From Proteobacteria bacterium SG_bin4 (lineage in GTDB: Bacteria > Pseudomonadota > Gammaproteobacteria > Burkholderiales > Nitrosomonadaceae), in NCBI GenBank assembly GCA_002083395.1, contig LWDH01000045.1, positions 54,814 to 118,813 of the forward strand: a DNA stretch of 64,000 nucleotides. The letters run 5' to 3'. The notes beneath the pieces were generated by a model that was given only the letters and a program-made list of their open reading frames with translations, was not told the origin of the DNA and did no database searches. Positions 1 to 7,675 of this stretch are shown in pieces; the stretch's first letter is position 1, and every line of letters begins with the position of its first letter. The position numbers were made by a program, and so were the translations under genes.

Positions 1-90
1 CAGTTTATGCGGTATAAATGAGCATTTTGAGCTTGTTTTTAACACCGTAGCAGCAACGCAGATAGTTTTTCAACGGCCTGTTAAAAACAA
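1..90. repeat. Probable right part of an IS5-type MITE or IS remnant
   Basis: The first ~90 bases resemble the right half of the complete MITE at 33248-33388: both carry a stretch ending in GTAAATGAGCATTTT or TATAAATGAGCATTTT followed by a TTTTTAAC tract. The exact terminal inverted repeat seen in the complete element is not recognisable here, so this copy is decayed or belongs to a related element whose left part lies outside the window. The call rests on sequence resemblance only. Confidence 0.4.
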
Positions 91-211
91 CCACGCATCC
101 GATGCCAGACATTACCTCGATCCTTTGATCAATAACAATACATGCAGTATTTTTGCTGGTACTATGGCACAGTAATAGATATCCGATTTACATCAACAAG
201 GAGATAATAAA

Positions 212-502
212 ATGGCTGACAAATCCATTCCCGAAAAACTGCAAGAAGAGCTATCCAATCTGCAATCGGTCGTTGACGAGGTCAAACTGCAAATGCATCT
301 GGGAACCAAGGAACTACAAGATAAATTACAACCGCATTTGGATGAGCTCGAACAGGAATTAAGCCAGGCCAAGGAAAAATGGGGAGCGTTTGAAAGTAGC
401 TCCGAAAGCGCTTGGGAAGATATCCAAACCGGCTTGAGGAAATCGTTCAAATCGATGGAGCAAGCGTTCGAAAGAGCGAAACAGCACTTCCCGCCCAAAT
501 GA
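212..502 (+). CDS. Small coiled-coil hypothetical protein
   Basis: A 96-residue, strongly charged protein with no signal peptide or membrane segment. Most of it (about residues 8-90) is predicted helical, with heptad-like spacing of Leu, Val and Ile, and Gln, Glu and Lys in between, so a coiled coil is likely. An AAGGAG ribosome binding site at about 199-204 supports the ATG at 212. The gene stands alone, followed by a perfect 18-bp hairpin. No family is recognised and a function cannot be assigned; a stress-related or envelope-associated helical protein is only a guess. Confidence 0.75.
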   Translation: MADKSIPEKLQEELSNLQSVVDEVKLQMHLGTKELQDKLQPHLDELEQELSQAKEKWGAFESSSESAWEDIQTGLRKSFKSMEQAFERAKQHFPPK

Positions 503-520
503 AAGTTCTAGCGCAATACC

Positions 521-561
521 TTTACCCACTCACGCAGCAAACCGCTGCGTGAGTGGGTAAA
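521..561. terminator. Perfect 18-bp inverted repeat after the coiled-coil gene
   Basis: Positions 521-538 (TTTACCCACTCACGCAGC) are the exact reverse complement of 544-561, with a 5-base AAACC loop. It lies 19 bases after the stop at 502. The outer TTTA/TAAA ends could give short U runs on either strand, so a factor-independent terminator working in both directions is the simplest reading. There is no long T tract. Confidence 0.7.
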
Positions 562-663
562 TCCGGCAATTCTTCATTGCGCGTCCGTTGTTTTTGCGGT
601 TATAGCACCCCTTTGACAGCCACACGCTAGAATTCCAGCATCGGCTATGTTTCTCAGGCATCA

Positions 664-1332
664 ATGAAAAATTTTTATTCCCCGGTACACCTGCTGTTCT
701 TTGTTTTTCTGCTCGGCGCCTTAATGGTGCTGATTCAACTGGAATTATTGTCATATGCGTTTGAAAAACTGGGACTGCCACCGGAATTAGGTTTGATCGT
801 ACTATTTCTCTCACTGTTCGGCAGCGCAATCAATTTACCGATCACACGGATTAAGAGCGAAGTACCGGTACAGGAATTAATGCCGCAGGCTTACTGGGGG
901 TTACTCCGAATGCCTGTGCACCCCTTCCGCAACGAAACACTGATATGCATCAACCTCGGCGGCTGCTTAATACCCGTCACCTTGTCCATGTTTTTATTTT
1001 CCCATAGCACATTGGATGTATTTCCGGCATTGCTTGGCATCACCATCATTACCATCATCAGCTATTTTTTCAGCCGCCCGATTCCGCGGCTTGGCATCGC
1101 CATGCCGATATTGGTAGCCCCGGTCAGCGCTGCGCTCGTAGGCATACTCATCAGTCCCGAGCAAAGCGCGCCGCTGGCTTACATCAGCGGCACCTTAGGC
1201 GTGCTGATCGGCGCCGACCTGTTGCGCATCAAAGATATTTCCCGGCTCGGCACACCGTTCGCTTCGATCGGCGGCGCGGGCACATTCGATGGCATTTTCA
1301 TCACCGGCATAGTCGCAGCGCTGCTTGCCTAG
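664..1332 (+). CDS. DUF1614 family integral membrane protein
   Basis: A 222-residue protein with about seven hydrophobic segments and short loops, matching the DUF1614 type of archaeal and bacterial membrane proteins. Recognisable parts are the INLPITRI segment near residues 57-64 and the GADLLRIKD segment near residue 178, followed by a glycine-rich GGAGTFDGIFITG loop near the C-terminus. The molecular function of the family is not known to me. The start at 664 gives a first membrane helix at once; no clear ribosome binding site is visible. It precedes hoxF on the same strand with a 69-base gap, but co-transcription is uncertain. Confidence 0.8.
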   Translation: MKNFYSPVHLLFFVFLLGALMVLIQLELLSYAFEKLGLPPELGLIVLFLSLFGSAINLPITRIKSEVPVQELMPQAYWGLLRMPVHPFRNETLICINLGGCLIPVTLSMFLFSHSTLDVFPALLGITIITIISYFFSRPIPRLGIAMPILVAPVSAALVGILISPEQSAPLAYISGTLGVLIGADLLRIKDISRLGTPFASIGGAGTFDGIFITGIVAALLA

Positions 1333-1401
1333 TTCCTGATTGCTCGAATCATTACCTGCCATTGCTACCGGTCTGGCGGTAATCCGGCTATACTCGTTGT
1401 T

Positions 1402-3159
1402 ATGATGAATCGCTCCAATTCATTCGCGCCCGAACATCTGCTGCATCGTCTGCACGCGACCCAGCAGCAATACCGGTATATTTCGCCGCCAGCAATGCAG
1501 CAGATCGCAGCCGAATACCAGTTGCCGCTCAGCCAAATCGCAGCAGTGGTTGCATTTTATTCGTTCTTTTCGACGCAACCGCGCGGCCGTTTCGATATTC
1601 TGTTCAGCAATTGCACCAGTTGCGGTTATCTTGCCGATGGCGAAAACCTGCTCCAGCTACTGTGCCAGCAATTGCAAGTCATCCCTGGAACAACACGCGC
1701 GGACGGCTTGGTCAGTATCGGTGAAACTTCGTGCACCGGCATGTGCGATCATGGCCCGTCCATGCTGGTCAATGGCACTCCCGTGACTGGCCTGAACGCG
1801 GGCAAACTGCCGCAAATCGCACAACTCATACAAGACCAAATACCGGTTCCGCAATGGCCTGCCGCATGGTTTGAGATATCCGATACCGTGCACCGCCGCG
1901 ATTTGCTGCTGAGCAACCCGCTAATACCCGGCAACGCGCTGCAACAGGTCTTTCAGCAAGGCATCAGTGAAATCTTGGCGGTTATTCAGCAATCCGGTTT
2001 GCGCGGCCGCGGTGGCGCGGGATTTGATACCGGCAAGAAATGGCAACTCTGCCGCGAAGCACCGGGCGATACGCGTTACGTTGTTTGTAACGCCGACGAA
2101 GGCGAACCCGGCACATTCAAGGATCGGTATTTACTGCGCGAATACGCCGATGCTTTGTTCGAAGGCATGACGCTGTGCGCATTAGTCATTGGCGCACAAC
2201 AAGGATTTATTTATTTACGCGGCGAATATCGCTATTTGCTGCCGCATCTGGAAACCGGGCTGGATCATCGCCGCCGGTTGGGTCTGTTAGGCGTCAATAT
2301 CCTGGGACAACGCGGATTTGATTTCGACATCGGCATCGTCGTGGGTGCCGGTGCCTATATTTGCGGTGAGGAATCGGCATTGATCGAATCGCTCGAAGGC
2401 AAACCCGGGATTCCGCGCATCCGCCCGCCGTTTCCGGTGACGCATGGCTATTTGGGACAACCGACCGTGGTCAACAACGTCGAAACCTTCATCGCCGCCG
2501 CGCAAATCGCCGTGCACGGCGCCGGTTGGTTCAAAGCTTCCGGCACCCCCACTTCAGCAGGCACGAAACTCCTCAGCATCAGCGGCGATTGCCGGAAACC
2601 AGGGATTTATGAATACCCGTTTGGTGTGACCATCCGGCAAGTACTGCACGATTGCGGCGCTACGGATGCGCAAGCGGTGCAGATCGGCGGCCCCGCCGGC
2701 GCTTTGATCGGCGTGGCGGAATTCGATCGCACCATTGCATTTGATGATGTGTCCACCGGCGGATCGGTGCTGATATTCGGGCAATCGCACGACTTGCTCG
2801 CGATCCACCGGAATTTCGCGCATTTCTTCGCGCACGAAAGCTGCGGTTTTTGCGCACCATGCCGGATCGGTACGCAGTTATTGAAAAATGCTCTGGATAC
2901 GATCGCTGCTGGCCGTGGCTCGATTTTTGCCTTTGATGAGCTGCAAAAACTCGGACAGATCGTGAAACACCAATCGCATTGCGGGCTGGGTCACACCGCC
3001 GCCAATCACGTGCTGGACGGATTGCGGCAGTTTCCGCAAGCATTTTCCAGTCGCTTGCAATCCCAATTCACTGCGCGTTTTGATCTCGACCAGGCATTGG
3101 CCAGCGCACGGCAAATCACCCGCCGCGATGATGCTGCCGCGCATTTGGATAATGAATGA
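1402..3159 (+). CDS. hoxF: NAD-reducing hydrogenase diaphorase subunit HoxF (NuoE-NuoF fusion)
   Basis: A 585-residue flavoprotein that would carry the FMN/NAD site moving electrons between iron-sulfur clusters and NAD(H). Residues 1-150 are a NuoE-like thioredoxin-fold domain with cysteines 71, 74, 111 and 115 for a [2Fe-2S] cluster. Residues ~165-560 are NuoF-like: RGRGGAGF at 201-208 (FMN/NADH), CGEESALIESLEGKPG near 321-336, and cysteines 481, 484, 487 and 527 for a [4Fe-4S] cluster. Length and domain order match HoxF of soluble NAD-reducing [NiFe] hydrogenases. Formate dehydrogenase diaphorase (FdsB) is a less likely alternative. It overlaps hoxU by 4 bases. No hydrogenase subunit genes hoxY or hoxH follow in the window. 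Confidence 0.85.
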   Translation: MMNRSNSFAPEHLLHRLHATQQQYRYISPPAMQQIAAEYQLPLSQIAAVVAFYSFFSTQPRGRFDILFSNCTSCGYLADGENLLQLLCQQLQVIPGTTRADGLVSIGETSCTGMCDHGPSMLVNGTPVTGLNAGKLPQIAQLIQDQIPVPQWPAAWFEISDTVHRRDLLLSNPLIPGNALQQVFQQGISEILAVIQQSGLRGRGGAGFDTGKKWQLCREAPGDTRYVVCNADEGEPGTFKDRYLLREYADALFEGMTLCALVIGAQQGFIYLRGEYRYLLPHLETGLDHRRRLGLLGVNILGQRGFDFDIGIVVGAGAYICGEESALIESLEGKPGIPRIRPPFPVTHGYLGQPTVVNNVETFIAAAQIAVHGAGWFKASGTPTSAGTKLLSISGDCRKPGIYEYPFGVTIRQVLHDCGATDAQAVQIGGPAGALIGVAEFDRTIAFDDVSTGGSVLIFGQSHDLLAIHRNFAHFFAHESCGFCAPCRIGTQLLKNALDTIAAGRGSIFAFDELQKLGQIVKHQSHCGLGHTAANHVLDGLRQFPQAFSSRLQSQFTARFDLDQALASARQITRRDDAAAHLDNE

Positions 3160-3887
3160 TGACAACCAATGACACTATTCGCATCGACGATGTAGAGATT
3201 CCGTTCACTCCGGGACAAACCATCATGGAGGCGGCACTGGCAGCCGGCCAGTATATTCCGCACTTATGTCATTATCCCGGCTTGCCGCCGAGCGGCAATT
3301 GCCGCTTGTGCGTAGTCGAAACCGGCAACCGCAGCGTCGCCGCATGCACTACACCGGCCATGGCTGGTCAGCAGATCTGTAGCGATACGCCGGAATTGAA
3401 CGAAGCACGCAAAGCGATCACGCAAATGCTGTTTGTGGAGGGTAACCACATTTGCCCGTCGTGCGAGAAAACCGGCAACTGCAAACTGCAAGCGATAGCT
3501 TATCACCTCGGCATGCTCGACGAGCATTTTCCGCAGTTTTATCAACGCCGCGAAATCGATGCATCCCACCCGGATATCCTGCTGGATCGCAGCCGCTGCA
3601 TCTTGTGCGATTTATGCGTACGCGCCAGCCGCGATGTCGATCAAAAGAATGTATTCGCTATTGCCGGACGCGGCACGGATGCGCACCTGATCGCCAACTC
3701 TTCGAGCGGCAAACTCGCTGACACGTCCATGGCCGTTACCGACCTTGCTGCACGCATTTGCCCGGTCGGTGCGATTCTGATCAAGGAACAAGGCTACCAA
3801 GTACCGATCGGGCAACGTATTTACGACCGGCAAACGATCCGCGAAACCGGCTTGCAGGAACAGATCGCCAAGCCGCCTCAGGAATAG
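3156..3887 (+). CDS. hoxU: Diaphorase small iron-sulfur subunit HoxU
   Basis: A 243-residue NuoG-N-terminal-like electron-transfer protein. An N-terminal [2Fe-2S] ferredoxin domain has cysteines 38, 49, 52 and 64. It is followed by the H98-C100-C103-C109 ligand set of a His-ligated [4Fe-4S] cluster and by a ferredoxin-type cluster region with C148, C151, C154 and C202. Size and cluster set are those of HoxU, which pairs with HoxF to form the NADH dehydrogenase half of bidirectional hydrogenases. The ATG overlaps the hoxF stop (ATGA), so the two are translationally coupled. The pair probably works as an NADH diaphorase with a partner encoded elsewhere. Confidence 0.85.
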   Translation: MMTTNDTIRIDDVEIPFTPGQTIMEAALAAGQYIPHLCHYPGLPPSGNCRLCVVETGNRSVAACTTPAMAGQQICSDTPELNEARKAITQMLFVEGNHICPSCEKTGNCKLQAIAYHLGMLDEHFPQFYQRREIDASHPDILLDRSRCILCDLCVRASRDVDQKNVFAIAGRGTDAHLIANSSSGKLADTSMAVTDLAARICPVGAILIKEQGYQVPIGQRIYDRQTIRETGLQEQIAKPPQE

Positions 3888-3923
3888 CCAGGCTTAGCAC
3901 AATACTTTTATACCTGACACACC

Positions 3924-4679
3924 ATGAGCTTCCCCATTGAAATTCGCGAACAAGCCGGTGTGCGCAGCTTGCATTTCGGTTCCAATTCAATCCAGGGCGC
4001 GATGCGCATCGCGCGGCCTTGGCATCTGGAACTCGACTACACACGGGAAATGATGACAAGCCTGCTATTACGAGACGATACGCTTTTTCCGCGTAACGTA
4101 TTACTGATCGGCTTGGGTGCGGCATCGCTGACCAAGTTCCTCTATCGTCATTACCCGCAAACGAAACTGACGGTAATTGAAATCGAGCCGCGCGTGGTCG
4201 CTGCCGCAAGGCAATTTTTCAAACTGCCGGACGATCCGCTGCGCCTGAATATTGTCATCGCGGACGGCGCCCGCTATATCGCCGGGCATGATAAAGCTTA
4301 CGACCTGATTCTGGTTGACGGTTTCGATGCGGCCGATCGCTCCGGTGAACTGAGTACACTGCCTTTTTACCAGTTGTGCCGGACGCGATTAAGCAATCGC
4401 GGTTTGCTGGTTGCAAACCTGCTGGGCCGCAGCCGCGGCTATCAAGCCAATCTGGAGCGCATCAAAACGGCATTCGACCAACGTGCATTGGCTTTCCCTT
4501 CCTGCGACAGCGGCAATGTCATCGCACTGGCAGCCAGCGGAGAATCGATACGGATCACGCTTTGCGAGCTTAAAGAGCGGATGCTCGAATTGAAAAAACA
4601 AACCGGACTCAATTTGCTATCGACGCTGATGCGTTTGGAACAGGCAAAATCTTGCCCGGGCGGTATCCTGATAATTTAG
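3924..4679 (+). CDS. Spermidine-synthase-like class I methyltransferase-fold protein
   Basis: A 251-residue Rossmann-fold protein of the polyamine aminopropyltransferase/SAM-methyltransferase group. The glycine-rich nucleoside site is LLIGLGAASL near residue 61, followed by the acidic strand end VIEIEPRVV (about 84-92) and IVIADGARYI (about 110-119). A DLILVDGFDA motif near 127 sits where aminopropyltransferases have their catalytic aspartate. Proteins of this short type occur widely beside unrelated genes and often do not make spermidine, so the substrate is open. It starts 36 bases after hoxU and may share its transcript. Confidence 0.7.
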   Translation: MSFPIEIREQAGVRSLHFGSNSIQGAMRIARPWHLELDYTREMMTSLLLRDDTLFPRNVLLIGLGAASLTKFLYRHYPQTKLTVIEIEPRVVAAARQFFKLPDDPLRLNIVIADGARYIAGHDKAYDLILVDGFDAADRSGELSTLPFYQLCRTRLSNRGLLVANLLGRSRGYQANLERIKTAFDQRALAFPSCDSGNVIALAASGESIRITLCELKERMLELKKQTGLNLLSTLMRLEQAKSCPGGILII

Positions 4680-4902
4680 AAATAGTTGAAAGCAACTCCG
4701 TGCGCCCATCGCTCAACTTCCGCAGATGAAACCGGCAAGCCGATCCGCAAACCGGAGCAATCCGGCAATATCGCGCAATAAACAAGAATACGGTGCTCAG
4801 TGATTCAAAATTTTATGTGCCGCTGATGTTGCGACGAAAGTCGTTATTCTGCTGAGACAACAGATGGAACATGTTATAGTGTCAATGTGACAGTCAATAT
4901 CA

Positions 4903-5043
4903 AGAATCACTCATTCTTTCACTGTACGAGAAAATCGTTTTTTTGCACGTTACTCACTTCCCTGTCTATCTGATCGATATGACTCGGTTGCTGTGTTTCG
5001 TGCGTCTTGCGTTTATCACGTTCATCGAATTAATCAGCGTTTC
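4903..5043 (+). repeat. Degenerate copy A of the ~143-bp dispersed repeat
   Basis: This stretch matches the copies at 29635-29778 and 52531-52672: a CTGTACGAG segment, CCTGTCTATCTGATCGATA, CGGTTGCTGTGTTTCGTGCG and the right end GAATTAATCAGCGTTTC. The left terminal repeat is not clear, so the left border is approximate. It fills most of the space before the small lipoprotein gene. The rest of 4680-4902 shows nothing I can name. Confidence 0.65.
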
Positions 5044-5112
5044 ACTAGCACACATTGGGTGTCACGAAAAAAATTAGCTGTATTTTTTCAATTTTTAAGG
5101 ACATTTTCATCA

Positions 5113-5271
5113 ATGAAACTTTCAACAATTTTTGTTGCAACATTTTTCGCATTAGCCTTAGTTGCATGTGGCAAACCTACAGCACCGGAAAGCGCAAGTT
5201 CCGATAATTACGGTACAACCCATGAAGGCAAACCAGCTGAAGGCCGTAACGAGCTTCCATCTGACAAGTAG
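5113..5271 (+). CDS. Small lipoprotein (52 residues)
   Basis: A 52-residue protein starting at the ATG at 5113, preceded by AAGGA at about 5096-5100. It has a short charged start, a hydrophobic stretch and a lipobox LVAC with the cysteine at about residue 19, then a ~33-residue polar tail. It would be processed by signal peptidase II and anchored by lipid, like the short entericidin-type or LptM-type envelope lipoproteins, but no such family is firmly recognisable. A longer in-frame start at 4993 runs through the dispersed repeat and is unlikely. Confidence 0.7.
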   Translation: MKLSTIFVATFFALALVACGKPTAPESASSDNYGTTHEGKPAEGRNELPSDK

Positions 5272-5444
5272 TTTTGTATTATCTTTATCGTTCAATGTCG
5301 TAAGACTGAGATGATACCTTGCAGGAACAATATTTAAGTATATCGAGCCTGCAGGGCCTTTAGTTTGAGCCACTTTCCCCACATAATTGACTGATTATTA
5401 GTATAAAATCAGAAATTCTATAGCCGCAAACAATCCAAATCTGG

Positions 5445-5558
5445 CTAAAAAATGTGAACCCTGATGTCAATTTGCTCCGGCATCGCGCGATGCTCGATCT
5501 GTGCATATTGTTTGGCTTGATTGACAAGATTCTCCGGTAACTTCACATTGACAGACAT
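5445..5558 (-). pseudogene. Truncated ParD-like antitoxin remnant
   Basis: Read on the minus strand from 5558, the first ~31 codons almost repeat the N-terminus of the intact ParD-like antitoxin at 7675-7884 (MSVNVKLPE, then LVNQAKQYAQIEHR). The match ends after EQI and the frame meets a TAG at 5445, leaving 37 residues. There is no toxin gene beside it. It is best read as a decayed duplicate of the nearby antitoxin. Confidence 0.7.
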
Positions 5559-5628
5559 AGCCGAAGATCTCCACTGCTGACTGAAACAGCCAATTAGCCC
5601 ATTACAGTTCCGCGAAAAAACCCTTTTA

Positions 5629-5661
5629 TCCCGGATGACGCGAGCTAATCCGGATCATTTA
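5629..5661. repeat. Degenerate REP-like palindrome
   Basis: TATCCCGGATGACGCGAGCTAATCC-type sequence, an imperfect version of the CCCGGATGGCGCAAGCTTATCCGGG element found at 7954-7987. The arms CCGGAT and ATCCGG can pair. It lies just downstream of the antitoxin gene at 5671-5937. Confidence 0.5.
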
Positions 5662-5670
5662 CTAACGAAC

Positions 5671-5937
5671 TCATTCTTGCTCGGTTAAAGCGGAGTCTGA
5701 TACTGGAGGTTTGTCGTAGGCATCGACGTAGCTATCGATCAGATTTCGAATCATGCGTTGATATGGCGTATGGTGTTTCGCCGCTTCCGCTTTGAAAAAT
5801 TCAACACTTTTCTTGCTGAGTGCAATCGTTACCTTCACTCCCTCCTCCCGGAAAGCAAGCTGCTTTGGCGTGGGCAGAAAATCTTCAATGACTCTGGCTT
5901 CAATCGGTTCATCCTGATATTTGATTTTTTTGCTCAT
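5671..5937 (-). CDS. CopG/BrnA-like antitoxin (orphan)
   Basis: An 88-residue protein of the ribbon-helix-helix antitoxin type often annotated BrnA or CopG. The core is a VKVTIALSKKSVEFFK strand-helix segment (about 34-49), then a KHHTPYQRMIRNLIDSY helix (about 54-70); the start and tail are acidic. Such proteins normally repress their own operon and neutralise a ribonuclease toxin (BrnT or similar). No toxin reading frame is found directly upstream or downstream, so it may be a solitary remnant or regulator. It sits in a toxin-antitoxin patch. Confidence 0.75.
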   Translation of the reverse strand: MSKKIKYQDEPIEARVIEDFLPTPKQLAFREEGVKVTIALSKKSVEFFKAEAAKHHTPYQRMIRNLIDSYVDAYDKPPVSDSALTEQE

Positions 5938-6015
5938 AAATTATCTTTCCTTTTCGCCAATAACCGATACCAGATGGAAAGATTACACCACCACGAAAAA
6001 TCAACAAATCATTTA

Positions 6016-6276
6016 TCAACGACTTATCAAACGGGATACCAACGGAAATGCACTCGGATTGCGGATCGATGCTACTGATAAATCAATATCCAACAAAGGC
6101 CAGTACAAGTGATCCGGCGAAAGCATTTCAACGCTGGTAATTGCTTCAATAGTGCCATGTTTAAACCATGGAAACTCCGAAAAAGGAACAAACAATTCTT
6201 CATCGCCCAACAGCAACCAAAAACCTTTATTGGACACTACAGAAACTTCAATTTCCGAAGTGGGCATACCATGCAT
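6016..6276 (-). CDS. DUF2442 domain protein
   Basis: An 86-residue protein if started at the ATG at 6276, which has a GGAGAT ribosome binding site just upstream. A longer frame from 6303 exists but lacks support. The C-terminal half carries the DUF2442 pattern, ending with a LYWPLLDIDLSV-type motif (usual family form WPNG-D-) near residues 58-69. DUF2442 proteins are typically encoded next to DUF4160 proteins, as here, where the DUF4160 gene overlaps its 5' end. The pair looks like a toxin-antitoxin module, but that is inference from gene arrangement. Confidence 0.75.
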   Translation of the reverse strand: MHGMPTSEIEVSVVSNKGFWLLLGDEELFVPFSEFPWFKHGTIEAITSVEMLSPDHLYWPLLDIDLSVASIRNPSAFPLVSRLISR

Positions 6277-6487
6277 TGCGTATCTCCTCGTAGTGCTTTT
6301 CAATTAAAGATGCTGCCTCGGTCAGTTGCTTTTGTGAAAGCCCCTGATTCATAGCCAGCTCGATTTCCGGCTCAAGCCAATACTTCGCTTCGCCATCGGT
6401 ATGGGAAACGTGGATATGGATACGCGGCTCTTCGCGGGAAAAGAAAAAGAAGCGAAAAGTACCTTCACGAAAAACGGTTGGTGACAT
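6248..6487 (-). CDS. DUF4160 domain protein
   Basis: A 79-residue protein with the hallmarks of DUF4160: an N-terminal SPTVFREGTFRFFFFSREE segment followed by EPRIHIHV, then AKYWLEPEIELA, and a C-terminal helix ending in EIRNAWYAHFG. It overlaps the following DUF2442 gene by 29 bases, so the two are translationally coupled. The biochemical role of the family is not established; adjacency to DUF2442 and to three other toxin-antitoxin modules suggests a small addiction-type module. Confidence 0.8.
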   Translation of the reverse strand: MSPTVFREGTFRFFFFSREEPRIHIHVSHTDGEAKYWLEPEIELAMNQGLSQKQLTEAASLIEKHYEEIRNAWYAHFGN

Positions 6488-6749
6488 AACAAAATCATAG
6501 CATTTCTAAAAGCTTGCTTGTGATTTGCTTTAGCCGGAGAAAATGGCTTAAGCGGAATATTGCCTTACCAAAGTAGCGTATCAGTGCGCAAAGCACACTA
6601 CAGCAGAAATCATTTTTATTCCCGATGAGGTAAGACCACAGATATTACACACCCTGCCGCGTTTTCGTTCGGTGTGATCATCGTCAGGTGATTGGAGGCG
6701 GAACGTTTCCAGCTCCCGCTTTACATGAATTGCTATGACTTGCAAAATT

Positions 6750-7010
6750 TCACCCATAGTGCGTCCACAAGCGCAAAACCTTAATGACTTTCTCGGCTTC
6801 AAGCACTTGATAAACCAACCGGTGTTGAATGTTGATACGGCGGGAGTAGGCGCCGGATAAATCCCCCACTAACTTTTCATAGGGTGGCGGATTTTGGTAA
6901 GGATTTTTTTGGATAATGATCAATAAATCCTGCGCTGCCAGTTTTAAACCTGCTGCAGCTAATTTTCTCGCATCTTTTTTAGCTTGATGGGTAAACACCA
7001 GCGCCCACAT
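6750..7010 (-). CDS. Txe/YoeB family mRNA interferase toxin
   Basis: An 86-residue RelE-superfamily toxin. Family features are the start MWALVFTHQAKKDARK, the YEKLVGDLSGAYSRRIN segment (about residues 44-60), HRLVYQV at about 62-68 and the C-terminal RLWTHYG, where YoeB and Txe end in a conserved His-Tyr pair. Members cleave mRNA on the ribosome when not held by their YefM/Axe partner. Its ATG follows the antitoxin stop with no spacing, as is usual for this module. Confidence 0.9.
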   Translation of the reverse strand: MWALVFTHQAKKDARKLAAAGLKLAAQDLLIIIQKNPYQNPPPYEKLVGDLSGAYSRRINIQHRLVYQVLEAEKVIKVLRLWTHYG

Positions 7011-7253
7011 CTACCAATCCAAATCCTTACTGCATTCACTCACATCCATCGACATCCCTTCGACGATGGAATCACGCATACCGGGAATCGAAAGCAAATA
7101 AAGCGTCTCGTTGATCGCATTCCAATCGGCTTCCGACAGCAACACCGCATTCGATCTTTTACCCTTTATAACAATCGGTTGATGCGTTTCCGCAGCTTCG
7201 TCGATCAAACTGTAAAGCTTCGCCCTGGCTTCCGTAGCATTCAGTATCGTCAT
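7011..7253 (-). CDS. YefM/Axe-type (Phd family) antitoxin
   Basis: An 80-residue Phd/YefM antitoxin. The N-terminal DNA-binding part reads TILNATEARAKLYSLIDEA, followed by HQPIVIKGKRSNAVLLSEADWNAI, the classic Phd/YefM core. The acidic C-terminus would wrap around the Txe toxin. The toxin gene starts directly after its stop. Two CGTACG palindromes 22 bases or more upstream of the start are likely its own operator. Confidence 0.9.
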   Translation of the reverse strand: MTILNATEARAKLYSLIDEAAETHQPIVIKGKRSNAVLLSEADWNAINETLYLLSIPGMRDSIVEGMSMDVSECSKDLDW

Positions 7254-7270
7254 AATAAACCTCCAAAATC

Positions 7271-7294
7271 AGAGCGTACGTTAGAGCGTACGCT
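7271..7294. promoter_or_regulatory. Tandem CGTACG operator of the yefM-txe module
   Basis: The sequence AGAGCGTACG occurs twice in direct repeat; the second copy extends to the perfect palindrome AGCGTACGCT. The two CGTACG cores (7275-7280 and 7287-7292) are centred 12 bp apart. In E. coli YefM-YoeB the operator also has two palindromes with TGTACA cores at about this spacing, so autoregulation by the antitoxin is a good inference. Confidence 0.65.
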
Positions 7295-7340
7295 ATGTCA
7301 AATAGAAATTGTATATGGAAATTCTGCTTTGATAGGGATT

Positions 7341-7404
7341 TCAGGATGGTGCTGGCTTATCCGAGCTACTTGCCGGATGGCACAAGCTTATCCAGGCTAC
7401 TTGC
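7341..7404. repeat. Two tandem REP-like elements
   Basis: Two neighbouring copies of a GGATGG-N-GCTTATCC-N-GCTACTTGC unit: 7341-7373 and 7374-7404. Each can form a short hairpin and resembles classic REP palindromes (GGATGGCG...TTATCCGGCCTAC). They separate the YefM-Txe and ParD-RelE modules. Confidence 0.6.
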
Positions 7405-7675
7405 TCAACCGTTTCAGATCTCGATAAAAATTTTCATGTGATCCCAAAGCCAACAACTTAATGGTATCTTGATCGAGAATGCGATAAGCCAGCAGAATTA
7501 CTTGACCGGACAAAACAAATTTATAAACCCTTATTCCGGCGAGATCTCCGATTTTTTCTTCCCCAACTGCTGAGTTGGCAGCGATGGAACGCACGGCTTC
7601 ATCGAGTACAGTTTTTTGCTGCTTATGCAATTTTTTGGCAATACGTTCGAACGAGGGTGTTACCAGAATCCGCAT
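7397..7675 (-). CDS. RelE/ParE superfamily toxin
   Basis: A 92-residue toxin if started at the ATG at 7675, which overlaps the antitoxin stop by one base; a TTG three bases earlier is also possible. It has the RelE-like pattern of a first strand and helix (ILVTPSFERIAKKLHKQQK), a central GDLAGIRVYKF segment, the core strand QVILLAYRI and the terminal GSHENFYRDLKR helix. Toxins of this shape are ribosome-dependent mRNA interferases or gyrase poisons; which applies here cannot be told. It is encoded directly after its ParD-like antitoxin. Confidence 0.85.
   Translation of the reverse strand: MRILVTPSFERIAKKLHKQQKTVLDEAVRSIAANSAVGEEKIGDLAGIRVYKFVLSGQVILLAYRILDQDTIKLLALGSHENFYRDLKRLSK

Noticed and set aside
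1402..3887. Complex I genes nuoE, nuoF and nuoG
   Set aside because: NuoE and NuoF are fused in one protein and the second gene is too short for NuoG, which fits HoxF and HoxU better.
4993..5112. Longer start of the small lipoprotein gene
   Set aside because: It would translate part of the dispersed repeat and place the signal peptide far inside the protein.
6581..6802. 73-codon minus-strand frame with CxxC motifs downstream of txe
   Set aside because: It overlaps the end of the txe gene, has no ribosome binding site and no recognisable family; the cysteines appear fortuitous. The stretch 6488-6749 holds nothing else I can support.
7341..7404. Tandem repeats that might suggest a CRISPR array
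   Set aside because: There are only two units with no spacers of regular length and no cas genes; they are REP-like palindromes.
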